Origin: Ruminococcaceae bacterium BL-6
Lineage (GTDB): Bacteria > Bacillota > Clostridia > Oscillospirales > Acutalibacteraceae
Direction of reading: 5' to 3'
Length of the DNA: 64,000 bases
NCBI GenBank assembly: GCA_902810075.1
Contig: LR778135.1
Span: 1,798,001 to 1,862,000 of the forward strand
Shown piece after piece: positions 57,487 to 64,000 of this stretch. The notes under the pieces are model-generated. The model worked only from the letters and a program-made list of their open reading frames with translations, was not told the origin of the DNA and made no database searches. Positions within the stretch are counted from its first letter, which is position 1; every line of letters starts with the position of its first letter. The position numbers were made by a program, and so were the translations under genes.

Positions 57487-58725
57487 TTAAAAATCCGCGA
57501 TCCTGATCCTGGAAGCGACGGTCACTCCGTCCAGCTCCTCCAGTTTTTTCAGGAAATCCCGCTCGGGCATCTGATCCGCCACAAAGGCAAATTCGTTTTT
57601 CGGCGCCTTTTTCCGAACCAGACGGGTGACCCCGCCGAAAACGGAATCCGCGTCCTTCAGCGCCTCTTCGGGGTCGTCCGCCGCCGCGCGGACGTAGAAC
57701 GAGACCTTGTCGGAAAGGTAATCCTGAACATAATCCGGGGAGCCGTCCTCCCAGAACAGATATTTGCGCGCCTTGAAATGCTTGACGCAGTCGATGACGT
57801 CGGCCACAACGGCGCTGGCGGTGGGGAGCTTCCCCGCGCCTTTCCCGTAGAACACCACGTCGCCGGTGGAGTCGCCGCGCACCATGATGCCGTTGAACAC
57901 GTCGTCCACATTGGCAAGCTGGCTTTCCCGGGAAATAAACATCGGGCACACAATGATCTGGATCTGGCCGTTTTCCATCATCTTCACGCGGCCGATCAGC
58001 TTGATGACACCGCCCCACACCCCGGCATATTCGACGTCGGGAAGCGAGATGCCCGTGATCCCCTCGGTATGTACCTGTTCGGGATAAACGTGGCGGCCGA
58101 ACGCCAGCGAAGCCAAAATGCAGATTTTCCGGCAGGCGTCCAGCCCTTCGACATCGGCCGAAGGGTCGTGCTCGGCATAGCCGAGCTTCTGCGCCAGCGC
58201 AAGCGCCTCGCCGAAATCCATCTGCTCGCGGATCATCTTGGTCAGGATAAAATTCGTCGTGCCGTTCAGGATGCCGGCGATCCCGATCAGGTCGTTCGCG
58301 GCAAGGCACTGGCTGATGGGGCGGATGATCGGGATTCCGCCGCCGACGCTCGCCTCGAACAGGAAATTCAGGTTCATCTTCTGCGCGAGCGCCAGAAGCT
58401 GCGCGCCTTTTGCGGCGACCAGCTCCTTGTTGGACGTCACCACGCTTTTGCCCGCCAGCAGACAGCGGCGCACATAATCATATGCGGGATTCAGCCCGCC
58501 CATCACTTCGACCACGATCCGGACCTCCGGGTCGTTCACAATGTCGTCGAACGACTTGGTAAAACGGTCCGCGAACGGAGCGTCCGGAAAATCACGGAGA
58601 TCCAAAATGTATTTGATCCGGATTTCTTCCCTGGCACGTTTGGCAATATTTTCAGCATGGTTCTTCAAAACTTCCACCACGCCGGAGCCAACCACCCCAT
58701 AACCCATCACTGCTATTTGTACCAT
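57487..58725 (-). CDS. hom: Homoserine dehydrogenase
   Basis: A 412-residue NAD(P)-dependent enzyme that reduces aspartate semialdehyde to homoserine. The N-terminal IAVMGYGVVGSGVVEVL Rossmann motif, GGLNPAYDYVRRCLLAGKSVVTSNKEL, and the GILNGTTNFILTKM catalytic segment followed by EHDPSADVEGLDACRKICILASLAFG are present. A C-terminal ACT domain (about 330-412) is expected to sense threonine. The ATG at 58725 with GAGGTG gives the proper start; the in-frame extension upstream reads through the ACT gene end. It overlaps nothing and sits just after the ACT gene. Confidence 0.95.
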   Translation of the reverse strand: MVQIAVMGYGVVGSGVVEVLKNHAENIAKRAREEIRIKYILDLRDFPDAPFADRFTKSFDDIVNDPEVRIVVEVMGGLNPAYDYVRRCLLAGKSVVTSNKELVAAKGAQLLALAQKMNLNFLFEASVGGGIPIIRPISQCLAANDLIGIAGILNGTTNFILTKMIREQMDFGEALALAQKLGYAEHDPSADVEGLDACRKICILASLAFGRHVYPEQVHTEGITGISLPDVEYAGVWGGVIKLIGRVKMMENGQIQIIVCPMFISRESQLANVDDVFNGIMVRGDSTGDVVFYGKGAGKLPTASAVVADVIDCVKHFKARKYLFWEDGSPDYVQDYLSDKVSFYVRAAADDPEEALKDADSVFGGVTRLVRKKAPKNEFAFVADQMPERDFLKKLEELDGVTVASRIRIADF

Positions 58726-58747
58726 CGTCACACCTCTTCTTCCAAAG

Positions 58748-59188
58748 TCACTGATCGGAAATATTTTCAATCGTCCGAACCCCATCCACGCTTTTCAGCA
58801 GCTCCAGCAGCTCGTGGACGGAGCCGACCATGTCGTCGATCCGGGCGGAAATAGAGACCAGCGCCTTTCCGTTGATGGGAATGTTCTGATTGATGGTCAG
58901 AATATTCGCCCCAAAACCGTAAAACTGCGAAACAAGGGCCATCAGCACGCCGGGCCTGTCGTACAGCACCACCTGCACGGTGATCATTCGGTTGGTGGTT
59001 TCCGGATTGTACGGGTAGACCGAGTCCTTGTATTTATAGAACACGCTTCTGGAAATTCCGGCCATTCTGACTGCTTCCGACGTACTGGAAGCCTCGGAAT
59101 TCGTGAGATATTGCTTTGCCTCGACCACCTTGGAATAAACCTTCGGCAAAACCTTTTTATCCACCAGAAAAAAAGTTGAACCCTTCAT
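58748..59188 (-). CDS. UPF0735/PheB-like ACT domain protein
   Basis: A 146-residue ACT-domain protein of the UPF0735 (PheB-like) family. The N-terminal half has a predicted helix-turn-helix (NSEASSTSEAVRMAGISRSVFYKYKDSVYPY), and the second half is an ACT domain (ITVQVVLYDRPGVLMALVSQFYGFGANILTINQNIPI). It may act as an amino-acid-sensing regulator of the homoserine genes it heads; that is inference from the two domains and from gene order. It is the first gene of the operon, next to the promoter at 59228-59256. Confidence 0.87.
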   Translation of the reverse strand: MKGSTFFLVDKKVLPKVYSKVVEAKQYLTNSEASSTSEAVRMAGISRSVFYKYKDSVYPYNPETTNRMITVQVVLYDRPGVLMALVSQFYGFGANILTINQNIPINGKALVSISARIDDMVGSVHELLELLKSVDGVRTIENISDQ

Positions 59189-59200
59189 TGTCCACCACCT

Positions 59201-59234
59201 ATAAACTATTGTACGGTAACAAAAAACAGTTTAT
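59201..59234. repeat. Inverted repeat at the ACT-hom-thrB-lysC promoter
   Basis: ATAAACT (59201-59207) and AGTTTAT (59228-59234) are 7-bp inverted repeats 20 bases apart. The right arm is the -10 box itself; the left arm lies between the start of transcription and the ribosome site. A regulator looping over both would block the operon. Confidence 0.45.
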
Positions 59235-59256
59235 CATTTATTTCCATACTTTTCAA
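59228..59256 (-). promoter_or_regulatory. Sigma-A promoter of the ACT-hom-thrB-lysC operon
   Basis: On the minus strand TTGAAA (59251-59256), 17 bases, then TAAACT (59228-59233). No T-box or other riboswitch is visible in the 40-base leader. Confidence 0.6.
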
Positions 59257-59344
59257 TAGCCAAACTCATGAAATAATTTTAGACGGGCGGGAAGGAACCG
59301 TATCATTTGACGAATTTCCACGAAAAAGCGCCCCCTGAAAGACG

Positions 59345-59392
59345 GCGGAGGGACGCGAAAGGACAAGCGCCTTTTGCATCCCTCCGTTTTTT
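59345..59392 (+). terminator. Hairpin with T-run after the PBP gene
   Basis: CGGAGGGA pairs with TCCCTCCG, and the T-run is on the plus strand. The PBP gene ends from the other side, where the tail is CCGTCTTTC. It may be a partial terminator in both directions. Confidence 0.5.
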
Positions 59393-59397
59393 CGGAA

Positions 59398-61755
59398 TCA
59401 GGACCGCTTCTGTTTTCCCGCCGCTCTCGTCCCGGGCGCGGGGGTGATCTGCGTGCCGTCCCTCCCGCGTTCGAACGGGTCGGTAAAACCGGGATCCTGC
59501 TGCGTCCCGGAATTTTCCTGACCTCCCTGGGATGCGGGCTGGGACTGATTCTGCCCGTCTCCCGGCTGCTGCGGATCGATCTGAGAAGCTCCGATGTCAG
59601 AGGAGTTTCCATCCTCGGGCCCGGTGCCGCCGGAAACGGAAGTTTTCCGGTCGTCGAGCGATGGAAGATTTCCGCGCTCGTACCATCCCGTTTTCACAGA
59701 GGGGAAATTTTCGTTGGCGAGCTTTCCGTTGTCGGTGCAGTAAGCGGCCGATATGACATTCGGGTCGTACTGAAAGCTGAGCTTTTCCTTGCCCTTTAAG
59801 TACTGGGTCATGATATTCTTCCAGATTTTTTTCGCCCAGGCCGTATTGCTGTTGGAAAGGGTTTTTGGGGTTTCATAGCCGGTCCAGATCCCCGCCACAG
59901 CGTACGGGGTGCCGCCGACAAACCAGCTGTCCCTGTCTTCGTCGGTCGTGCCGGTTTTTCCGTAAACGTCCCAGCCGCTGACGGCGGCTCCGCTGCCCGT
60001 TCCCTCCGAGCCGTAAACCACCTGGCGCAGCAGCCTGTGCACGATAGTGGCCGTCGTGGATTTGATCACCTGGGAACCCTCCTTGTCGCGGTTGTCCAGA
60101 ATCACGTTTCCGTCGTGGTCCTCCACATAATAATAAGTATAGGGGGCGTAGAATTTTCCCCCGTTGCCGAAGATCTGGAACGCGGCGGTCATTTCCCGCA
60201 CGGTGACGCCGCCGTTCATGCCGCCCAGCGCCATGGCTGCAAGCTGCATGCCATCCGTTTTGGGGTTCAGGTGGGTGAAATGGAGCTTTTCCGTCAGAAA
60301 CTGAAACGATGTGGTGGGGGAAATCATGTTGCAGAGCTGCACGGCTGGCGCGTTCGCGGAAATCTCCAGCGCACGCTGAACCGTCATGGTTCCGTAATAC
60401 CCTTTGTACCAGTTGTTGGGGCCCGGTTTTCCGGGGCCGAAATAGTTGGGGAGCGGCTCATCGGGAAGAATCGACGAATAATTGATTCTCCCCATGTCGA
60501 TGGCGGGGCCGTAAACGGCGATCGGCTTGATCGAGGAGCCCGGCTGCCGCTGGCTGTCCGTCGCATAGCTCAAAAGGCGGTTGCCCGTTTTTTCGCCGCG
60601 CCTTCCCACCGTGGCCAGGACTCGCCCGCTGTAATCCATCATCAGGTAGCCGGTTTGAATCTTCTTGTCATACGGCATCGACTTGCCGTTGATGACCGAT
60701 TCGGCGATGCTCTGCGCGTTCTGATCCATGGCGGAATAAATTTTCAGGCCGCCGTGGTACATCATATCCGTCGCTTTGTCCTCGGAAATTCCGAGCGTGG
60801 ACTGAAGGTCGGAGACCACATCCTCAAACATCGCGTCGATGTACCAGTTCCAGACCGGCGTGTCGGTCGCGATGTCGTCCTCTTTTTTTCCGACGAATTT
60901 CATATGCCCCGATTCCTTTACCGCGGAATCATACTCACTTTTGCTGATCATCTTCTGTTCCAGCATCTGATCCAGAACAAGCTGCTGGCGCACCTTGTTG
61001 TTTTCCGGAAAAGAGAGGGGCGTGTACTTGTAAGGATTCTGGGTAATGCCGGCGATCGCCGCGCATTCCGCCAGATCGCACTGGCTGATGTCCTTCCCGA
61101 AATAAAGGTTCGCCGCGGTCTGCACCCCCTGGCATCCGCTGCCGAAATTGACGACGTTCAGGTATGCTTCCAGAATCTCTTCCTTCGAGTACCGCTGATC
61201 CAGATTGATCGCACGGAAAATTTCCTTGATCTTTCTCGTCAGGCTCACTTCCCGGTCGCCGGTAATGTTCTTGACGAGCTGCTGGGTGATGGTGGAGCCG
61301 CCGTAGCTTCCCCCTTTGGTGAACAGGGTGGTCACGGCGCCGAACGTTCTGATCCAGTCCACCCCGTGATGGTCCTTGAAGCGCTTGTCTTCAATCGCGA
61401 TCATGGCGTTTTTCATGTTTTCCGGGATTTTGGAATAATCCACCCAGATTCTGTTTTCAGAGCTGTGCAGCCGCTGATATTCCACCGGATTCCCGTTTTC
61501 GTCGTTGACATAGATAAAGCTCGTGTAATTCAGCTTCAGATTGTTCAGGTCCATCTTGATGGACTCATCCCTGAGCCCCACGAGAAAGGAAATCATAGAA
61601 ATCAAAACGATCGTCCCGGCAATCGCCAGGACCAAAAATGCGGTGAAAAGGGCTTTCAGGGCCATGCGCCCCGCACAAGCCGCGGCCGACCTCCCGGAAT
61701 CGGGACGGTCCATCCCAGGTGTGCCAACATATTTATTAATATCCGTCTTTCTCAC
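59398..61755 (-). CDS. Class A penicillin-binding protein (PBP1a-like)
   Basis: A 785-residue bifunctional peptidoglycan synthase. A cytoplasmic tail is followed by one transmembrane anchor (ALKALFTAFLVLAIAGTIVLISM). The glycosyltransferase domain has IEDKRFKDHHGVDW and GGSTITQQLVKNITG. The transpeptidase domain has the serine motif PGSSIKP, a following SAN, and KTGTTDEDRDSWFVGGTP. The last 80 residues are Pro/Gln/Ser/Gly-rich and likely disordered outside the cell. The start is the GTG at 61755, seven bases after GGAGGTG; the longer in-frame frame has no such site. It is next to spore genes and may work in wall or spore-cortex synthesis. Confidence 0.93.
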   Translation of the reverse strand: MRKTDINKYVGTPGMDRPDSGRSAAACAGRMALKALFTAFLVLAIAGTIVLISMISFLVGLRDESIKMDLNNLKLNYTSFIYVNDENGNPVEYQRLHSSENRIWVDYSKIPENMKNAMIAIEDKRFKDHHGVDWIRTFGAVTTLFTKGGSYGGSTITQQLVKNITGDREVSLTRKIKEIFRAINLDQRYSKEEILEAYLNVVNFGSGCQGVQTAANLYFGKDISQCDLAECAAIAGITQNPYKYTPLSFPENNKVRQQLVLDQMLEQKMISKSEYDSAVKESGHMKFVGKKEDDIATDTPVWNWYIDAMFEDVVSDLQSTLGISEDKATDMMYHGGLKIYSAMDQNAQSIAESVINGKSMPYDKKIQTGYLMMDYSGRVLATVGRRGEKTGNRLLSYATDSQRQPGSSIKPIAVYGPAIDMGRINYSSILPDEPLPNYFGPGKPGPNNWYKGYYGTMTVQRALEISANAPAVQLCNMISPTTSFQFLTEKLHFTHLNPKTDGMQLAAMALGGMNGGVTVREMTAAFQIFGNGGKFYAPYTYYYVEDHDGNVILDNRDKEGSQVIKSTTATIVHRLLRQVVYGSEGTGSGAAVSGWDVYGKTGTTDEDRDSWFVGGTPYAVAGIWTGYETPKTLSNSNTAWAKKIWKNIMTQYLKGKEKLSFQYDPNVISAAYCTDNGKLANENFPSVKTGWYERGNLPSLDDRKTSVSGGTGPEDGNSSDIGASQIDPQQPGDGQNQSQPASQGGQENSGTQQDPGFTDPFERGRDGTQITPAPGTRAAGKQKRS

Positions 61756-61883
61756 GGGCCGGCACCTCCTTTTGTCTTTATTATGCCGCAAAGCACTGCC
61801 AAAACGGCAAGAATTCTGCGGCAGGCATGGACTTTTTGAATATTTTGCCAATTGTTTCTAATACTACAATTGAGGTGATTTCT

Positions 61884-62261
61884 TTGAAAAAGATTATAAG
61901 CCTTGTGGTCTGCACCGCCGTGATCCTTGCGGGCTTTGCCTTTCTGACGGAATACAATCTGCAAACAAAAAATAATGCCATCCCTCAAAATATAGAAAAC
62001 CGGCCTTATTCTACCTCAAATGGGGAATCAAGTCAAGAAGATGTCAGCCGGCCGGTGATGACAAACCGGGGAGACACCTATGTCATGAGAACGTACGAGG
62101 GAAAGATCGGAATCTTCAAAAATGAGGACAGCACCCCGTTTCAGGTGATAGAGGTGGAAGTCGCTTCGCTTCCGGAAACGGACCGGCTTCTTTTGGAAAA
62201 CGGAATCTCGTTCACCGACGTTTCCAAGCTGAGGCAGGCGATCGAGGATTATGAAAGCTGA
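61884..62261 (+). CDS. BofC C-terminal-like membrane-anchored protein
   Basis: A 125-residue protein. A short signal or membrane helix (IISLVVCTAVILAGFAFL) is followed by a Ser/Asn-rich linker and a domain YVMRTYEGKIGIFKNEDSTPFQVIEVEVASLPETDRLLLENGIS, which fits the BofC C-terminal family found in sporulating Firmicutes. In Bacillus BofC tunes the SpoIVB signal in the forespore; whether this short protein does so is not known. The TTG at 61884 is six bases after GAGGTG. It diverges from the PBP gene and has a terminator downstream. Confidence 0.72.
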   Translation: MKKIISLVVCTAVILAGFAFLTEYNLQTKNNAIPQNIENRPYSTSNGESSQEDVSRPVMTNRGDTYVMRTYEGKIGIFKNEDSTPFQVIEVEVASLPETDRLLLENGISFTDVSKLRQAIEDYES

Positions 62262-62276
62262 CCCGCAAAAAACAAG

Positions 62277-62312
62277 GAGCACCATACCGGCTGGTATGGT
62301 GCTCCCATTTTT
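62277..62312. terminator. Terminator between the BofC-like gene and the SASP gene
   Basis: GAGCACCATACC pairs exactly with GGTATGGTGCTC (12 bp), followed by CCATTTTT on the plus strand. It can end both converging genes. Confidence 0.85.
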
Positions 62313-62320
62313 GGAAAAGG

Positions 62321-62515
62321 TTATTTCATATCCTGTTCGTACTTCTCGATCATCTTTTTGACCATCTGGCCGCCGATAGAACCGGCCTGCTTCGAGGTAA
62401 GGTCGCCGTTGTATCCCTGCTTCAGGTTCACGCCGACATCGCTGGCAGCTTCCATCTTAAACCGATCAAGAGCCTCACGGGCCTGAGGAACTACACTCTT
62501 ATTGCTACTAGCCAT
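62321..62515 (-). CDS. Alpha/beta-type small acid-soluble spore protein
   Basis: A 64-residue SASP that coats spore DNA and shields it from damage. The sequence VVPQAREALDRFKMEAASDVGVNL and the later GDLTSKQAGSIGGQMVKKMIE are the two hallmark helices of the family. The germination protease site lies around KMEAASD. The start is ATG at 62515, giving MASSNKS; a second ATG three codons upstream is too close to AGGAG. A sigma-G-like promoter is possible upstream, so forespore expression is expected. Confidence 0.96.
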   Translation of the reverse strand: MASSNKSVVPQAREALDRFKMEAASDVGVNLKQGYNGDLTSKQAGSIGGQMVKKMIEKYEQDMK

Positions 62516-62581
62516 AACTTTCATACACTCCTAATCTCAAATTTTATTGTTTTCTTTTTTCCTCTTGTGCGTCTGCAATCC

Positions 62582-62611
62582 TATTTTGTGCATCGAGGGA
62601 CTTTTTATGAC
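62582..62611 (-). promoter_or_regulatory. Possible sigma-G promoter of the SASP gene
   Basis: On the minus strand GTCATA (62606-62611), 17 bases, then CAAAATA (62582-62588), near the sigma-G consensus (GHATR and CATnnTA-type). It is a moderate match, about 65 bases above the start. Confidence 0.4.
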
Positions 62612-62632
62612 TGTAAATTTTTTCATTGTGTC

Positions 62633-63178
62633 TTAAAAACGATAACCGTCATCCGAAGGGACCCCGGCCAGCAGAAAGACCGCGCAGGTGGCCAAAAGCG
62701 AATACGGGCCCAGCTGCCGGCACAACTCAATCGAGATGTCGCGCGGCTCCAGCACTTCGCCCGTAACGGTGCGCACGCTTCTCTGCAGGCTGACGCAGGC
62801 GGAGGAATCCGTCAGGCTGGCGACGCTCAGCGTATCCTTGGCTGAGGTTCCGCAGGCCACCGCGATCAGCCCGGTCCCTTTCAGCGCCGAAGCCGCCCTG
62901 CTGTTGTGGGAGCCGAACACGGTGAGGAAGCCTATGGGGATCTCGGGCTTTTTCGTCGGCAGAAAGCTGTTTTTGAACAAAAGGATTCCCGACGGCAGCT
63001 CCAGCTTCGGAAGCTCTTCACAGTCATAGACGCAGAATTCCGGCTCCGTTTTTTCCGAATACCTTTTCAGGACATCGCCGTTGAAATACTGCACCATCCC
63101 ATACTGCCGCAAAGCGCCGGCCAGCACGTCGGAAACGGCGTTGTCGCTTCGTTTTCCACAAAGAAAAATAGTTGTCAT
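62633..63178 (-). CDS. Hypothetical protein in the spore gene cluster
   Basis: A 181-residue protein that I do not recognise. It starts TTIFLCGKRSDNAVSDVLAGAL, a beta-helix opening that recalls a small Rossmann-like or nucleotide-fold protein, and ends with a weakly hydrophobic segment (LGPYSLLATCAVFLLAGVPS). The mid part has EFCVYDCEELPKLELPSGILLFKNS. It diverges from the cortex hydrolase gene and lies between that and the SASP gene. The ATG at 63178 has GAGGTG close by. A sporulation role is only suggested by neighbours. Confidence 0.6.
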   Translation of the reverse strand: MTTIFLCGKRSDNAVSDVLAGALRQYGMVQYFNGDVLKRYSEKTEPEFCVYDCEELPKLELPSGILLFKNSFLPTKKPEIPIGFLTVFGSHNSRAASALKGTGLIAVACGTSAKDTLSVASLTDSSACVSLQRSVRTVTGEVLEPRDISIELCRQLGPYSLLATCAVFLLAGVPSDDGYRF

Positions 63179-63355
63179 ATCCACCTCTGCGCTCAATCCG
63201 CTTCGATTTTTTCTTTCTGATTTTTTATTATGGATGATAACCATCCAAATATGTAATTTTCAAGAAAGTATTTTTGTGTCAGAACAAACGTACAAGCATA
63301 TACTGTTATGAGAATCAAAATCATAAAAGTCTTCAGGAAAAGGACGACGCCAGAT

Positions 63356-63802
63356 ATGCCATATGATAACAGAGAACTTTTTGCAAGGCTGATCAAATGC
63401 GAGGCCGGCGGCGAAGGCGACGACGGCATGAACGCGGTCGCCTCTCTGGTGATGAACCGCACGAACGTCCCTTACGGAGAATTTTTCCGGGTGAGCCAGG
63501 GCGGAAACCTGCGCAATATCATCGAACAGCCGGGCCAGTTTACCTGCATGATGACGACCGTGGGAGGACAGTACAATCCGCAGAACGTCTACAATATGGA
63601 TCCGGAAGAAATTCATTATCAGATTGCCGACAGCGTGATCGCCGGCAGCAGAATGGCCGCCGTCGGCAACAGCCTGTTCTATTTTAATCCTTACAATCCG
63701 AACTGCCCTCAGTATTTTCCGCCAGGCGGGGTGGGATCGTTTTTCAACCGCATCCATCAGCACTGCTTTTACGCGCCCACGCAAAAATACCGTGACACTT
63801 GA
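63356..63802 (+). CDS. Spore cortex-lytic cell wall hydrolase (CwlJ/SleB-like)
   Basis: A 148-residue hydrolase of the Hydrolase_2 family, without the N-terminal peptidoglycan-binding domain of SleB, so it is like CwlJ. LFARLIKCEAGGEGDDGMNAVASLVMNRTNVP has the catalytic glutamate region, and ALFYFNPYN-like SLFYFNPYNPNC ends the fold. It breaks down cortex peptidoglycan during germination. The ATG at 63356 follows AAAGGA by about 11 bases; an in-frame start at 63308 lacks a site. The next gene starts 12 bases later, as gerQ does beside cwlJ in Bacillus. Confidence 0.88.
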   Translation: MPYDNRELFARLIKCEAGGEGDDGMNAVASLVMNRTNVPYGEFFRVSQGGNLRNIIEQPGQFTCMMTTVGGQYNPQNVYNMDPEEIHYQIADSVIAGSRMAAVGNSLFYFNPYNPNCPQYFPPGGVGSFFNRIHQHCFYAPTQKYRDT

Positions 63803-63813
63803 GAGGTGAAACC

Positions 63814-64000
63814 ATGAACAACACAAATCCGGCTTACAGCGCCGTTTATAACAATCCCTATTTTGTGGGCGGATGTCCTTCCTGCGGCTCCCCGGCGGCG
63901 GGAGGCTGGAATCCGCAGAAGCCGTCTGCGCCCCAATCCATACCGGGCCAGCCGGCGGCATCCCAGCCCGCGGCGCAGCAGACGCCGTTTTCCGCAGGCT
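63814..64000 (+). CDS. Partial gene, probable spore coat protein GerQ
   Basis: The first 62 codons of a gene run to the window edge. The ATG at 63814 follows GAGAGGTG. The peptide is rich in Asn, Tyr, Gly, Pro and Gln, with a CPSCG pair and Ala/Gln repeats, and has no stop. In Bacillus, gerQ directly neighbours cwlJ and its protein has a Gln/Pro-rich N terminus that is needed for CwlJ localisation. The conserved GerQ core would lie beyond this window, so the name is inference. Confidence 0.55.
   Translation, partial: MNNTNPAYSAVYNNPYFVGGCPSCGSPAAGGWNPQKPSAPQSIPGQPAASQPAAQQTPFSAG

Noticed and set aside
59189..59260. T-box or threonine leader peptide upstream of the ACT-hom operon
   Set aside because: The transcribed leader is only about 40 bases and has no specifier loop, T-box sequence or Thr codon run.
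60037..61839. A 600-codon frame antisense to the class A PBP
   Set aside because: Shadow frame; PBP motifs on the minus strand are complete.

Overview
This window is a contiguous piece of a spore-forming, Gram-positive Clostridia chromosome. The gene content, moderately high GC and many GTG/TTG starts best suit Oscillospirales (Ruminococcaceae/Acutalibacteraceae-like), though genus cannot be fixed from sequence alone. Sporulation is shown by dipicolinate synthase (dpaAB), an alpha/beta small acid-soluble spore protein, a CwlJ/SleB-type cortex hydrolase and a probable gerQ start at the right edge. No rRNA, tRNA, phage, insertion sequence, CRISPR array or defence island was recognised. Most genes are on the minus strand.

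Layout. 1-7 kb is accessory metabolism: NUDIX hydrolase, APC permease, GNAT acetyltransferase, a divergent HxlR-regulated pair (sugar O-acetyltransferase and FMN reductase), a flavin reductase-like protein and a tartrate/isopropylmalate-type dehydrogenase. 7-16.7 kb holds DUF523, pirin, a three-gene FAD/FAD/DUF1667 oxidoreductase operon, and a LacI - NagB-like - sugar ABC importer operon that lacks its own ATPase. 17-25 kb holds dpaAB, murC, mreB, comF and recD2. 25-27.7 kb has metK under a SAM-I riboswitch and the riboflavin transporter ribU under an FMN riboswitch.

27.7-40 kb is the rpoB-rpoC-rpsL-rpsG-fusA-tuf block, and 40-44.5 kb the dgt-dnaG-rpoD-rrf2 block. 44.5-53.5 kb holds yigZ, rpmE, a VanY-like protein, pyk, an M18 aminopeptidase, a lytic transglycosylase, coaE, sua5, prfA and DUF951. 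54-59.2 kb has birA and the ACT-hom-thrB-lysC operon. 59.4-64 kb has a class A PBP and a spore gene cluster.

The most unusual material is regulatory or degenerate rather than a new gene system. (1) A tandem array of near-identical 126-bp units lies in the leader of the DUF951/prfA genes; each unit carries a TATAAT box. (2) A decayed relative of the same repeat lies in the metK leader just upstream of the SAM riboswitch. (3) A VanY-like protein has lost most of the M15 catalytic and zinc residues. (4) A NagB-like enzyme has an altered active-site motif. (5) RpoB carries a long acidic tail. (6) dpaAB has a precise sigma-K-type promoter match. No convincing undescribed multi-gene system was found.
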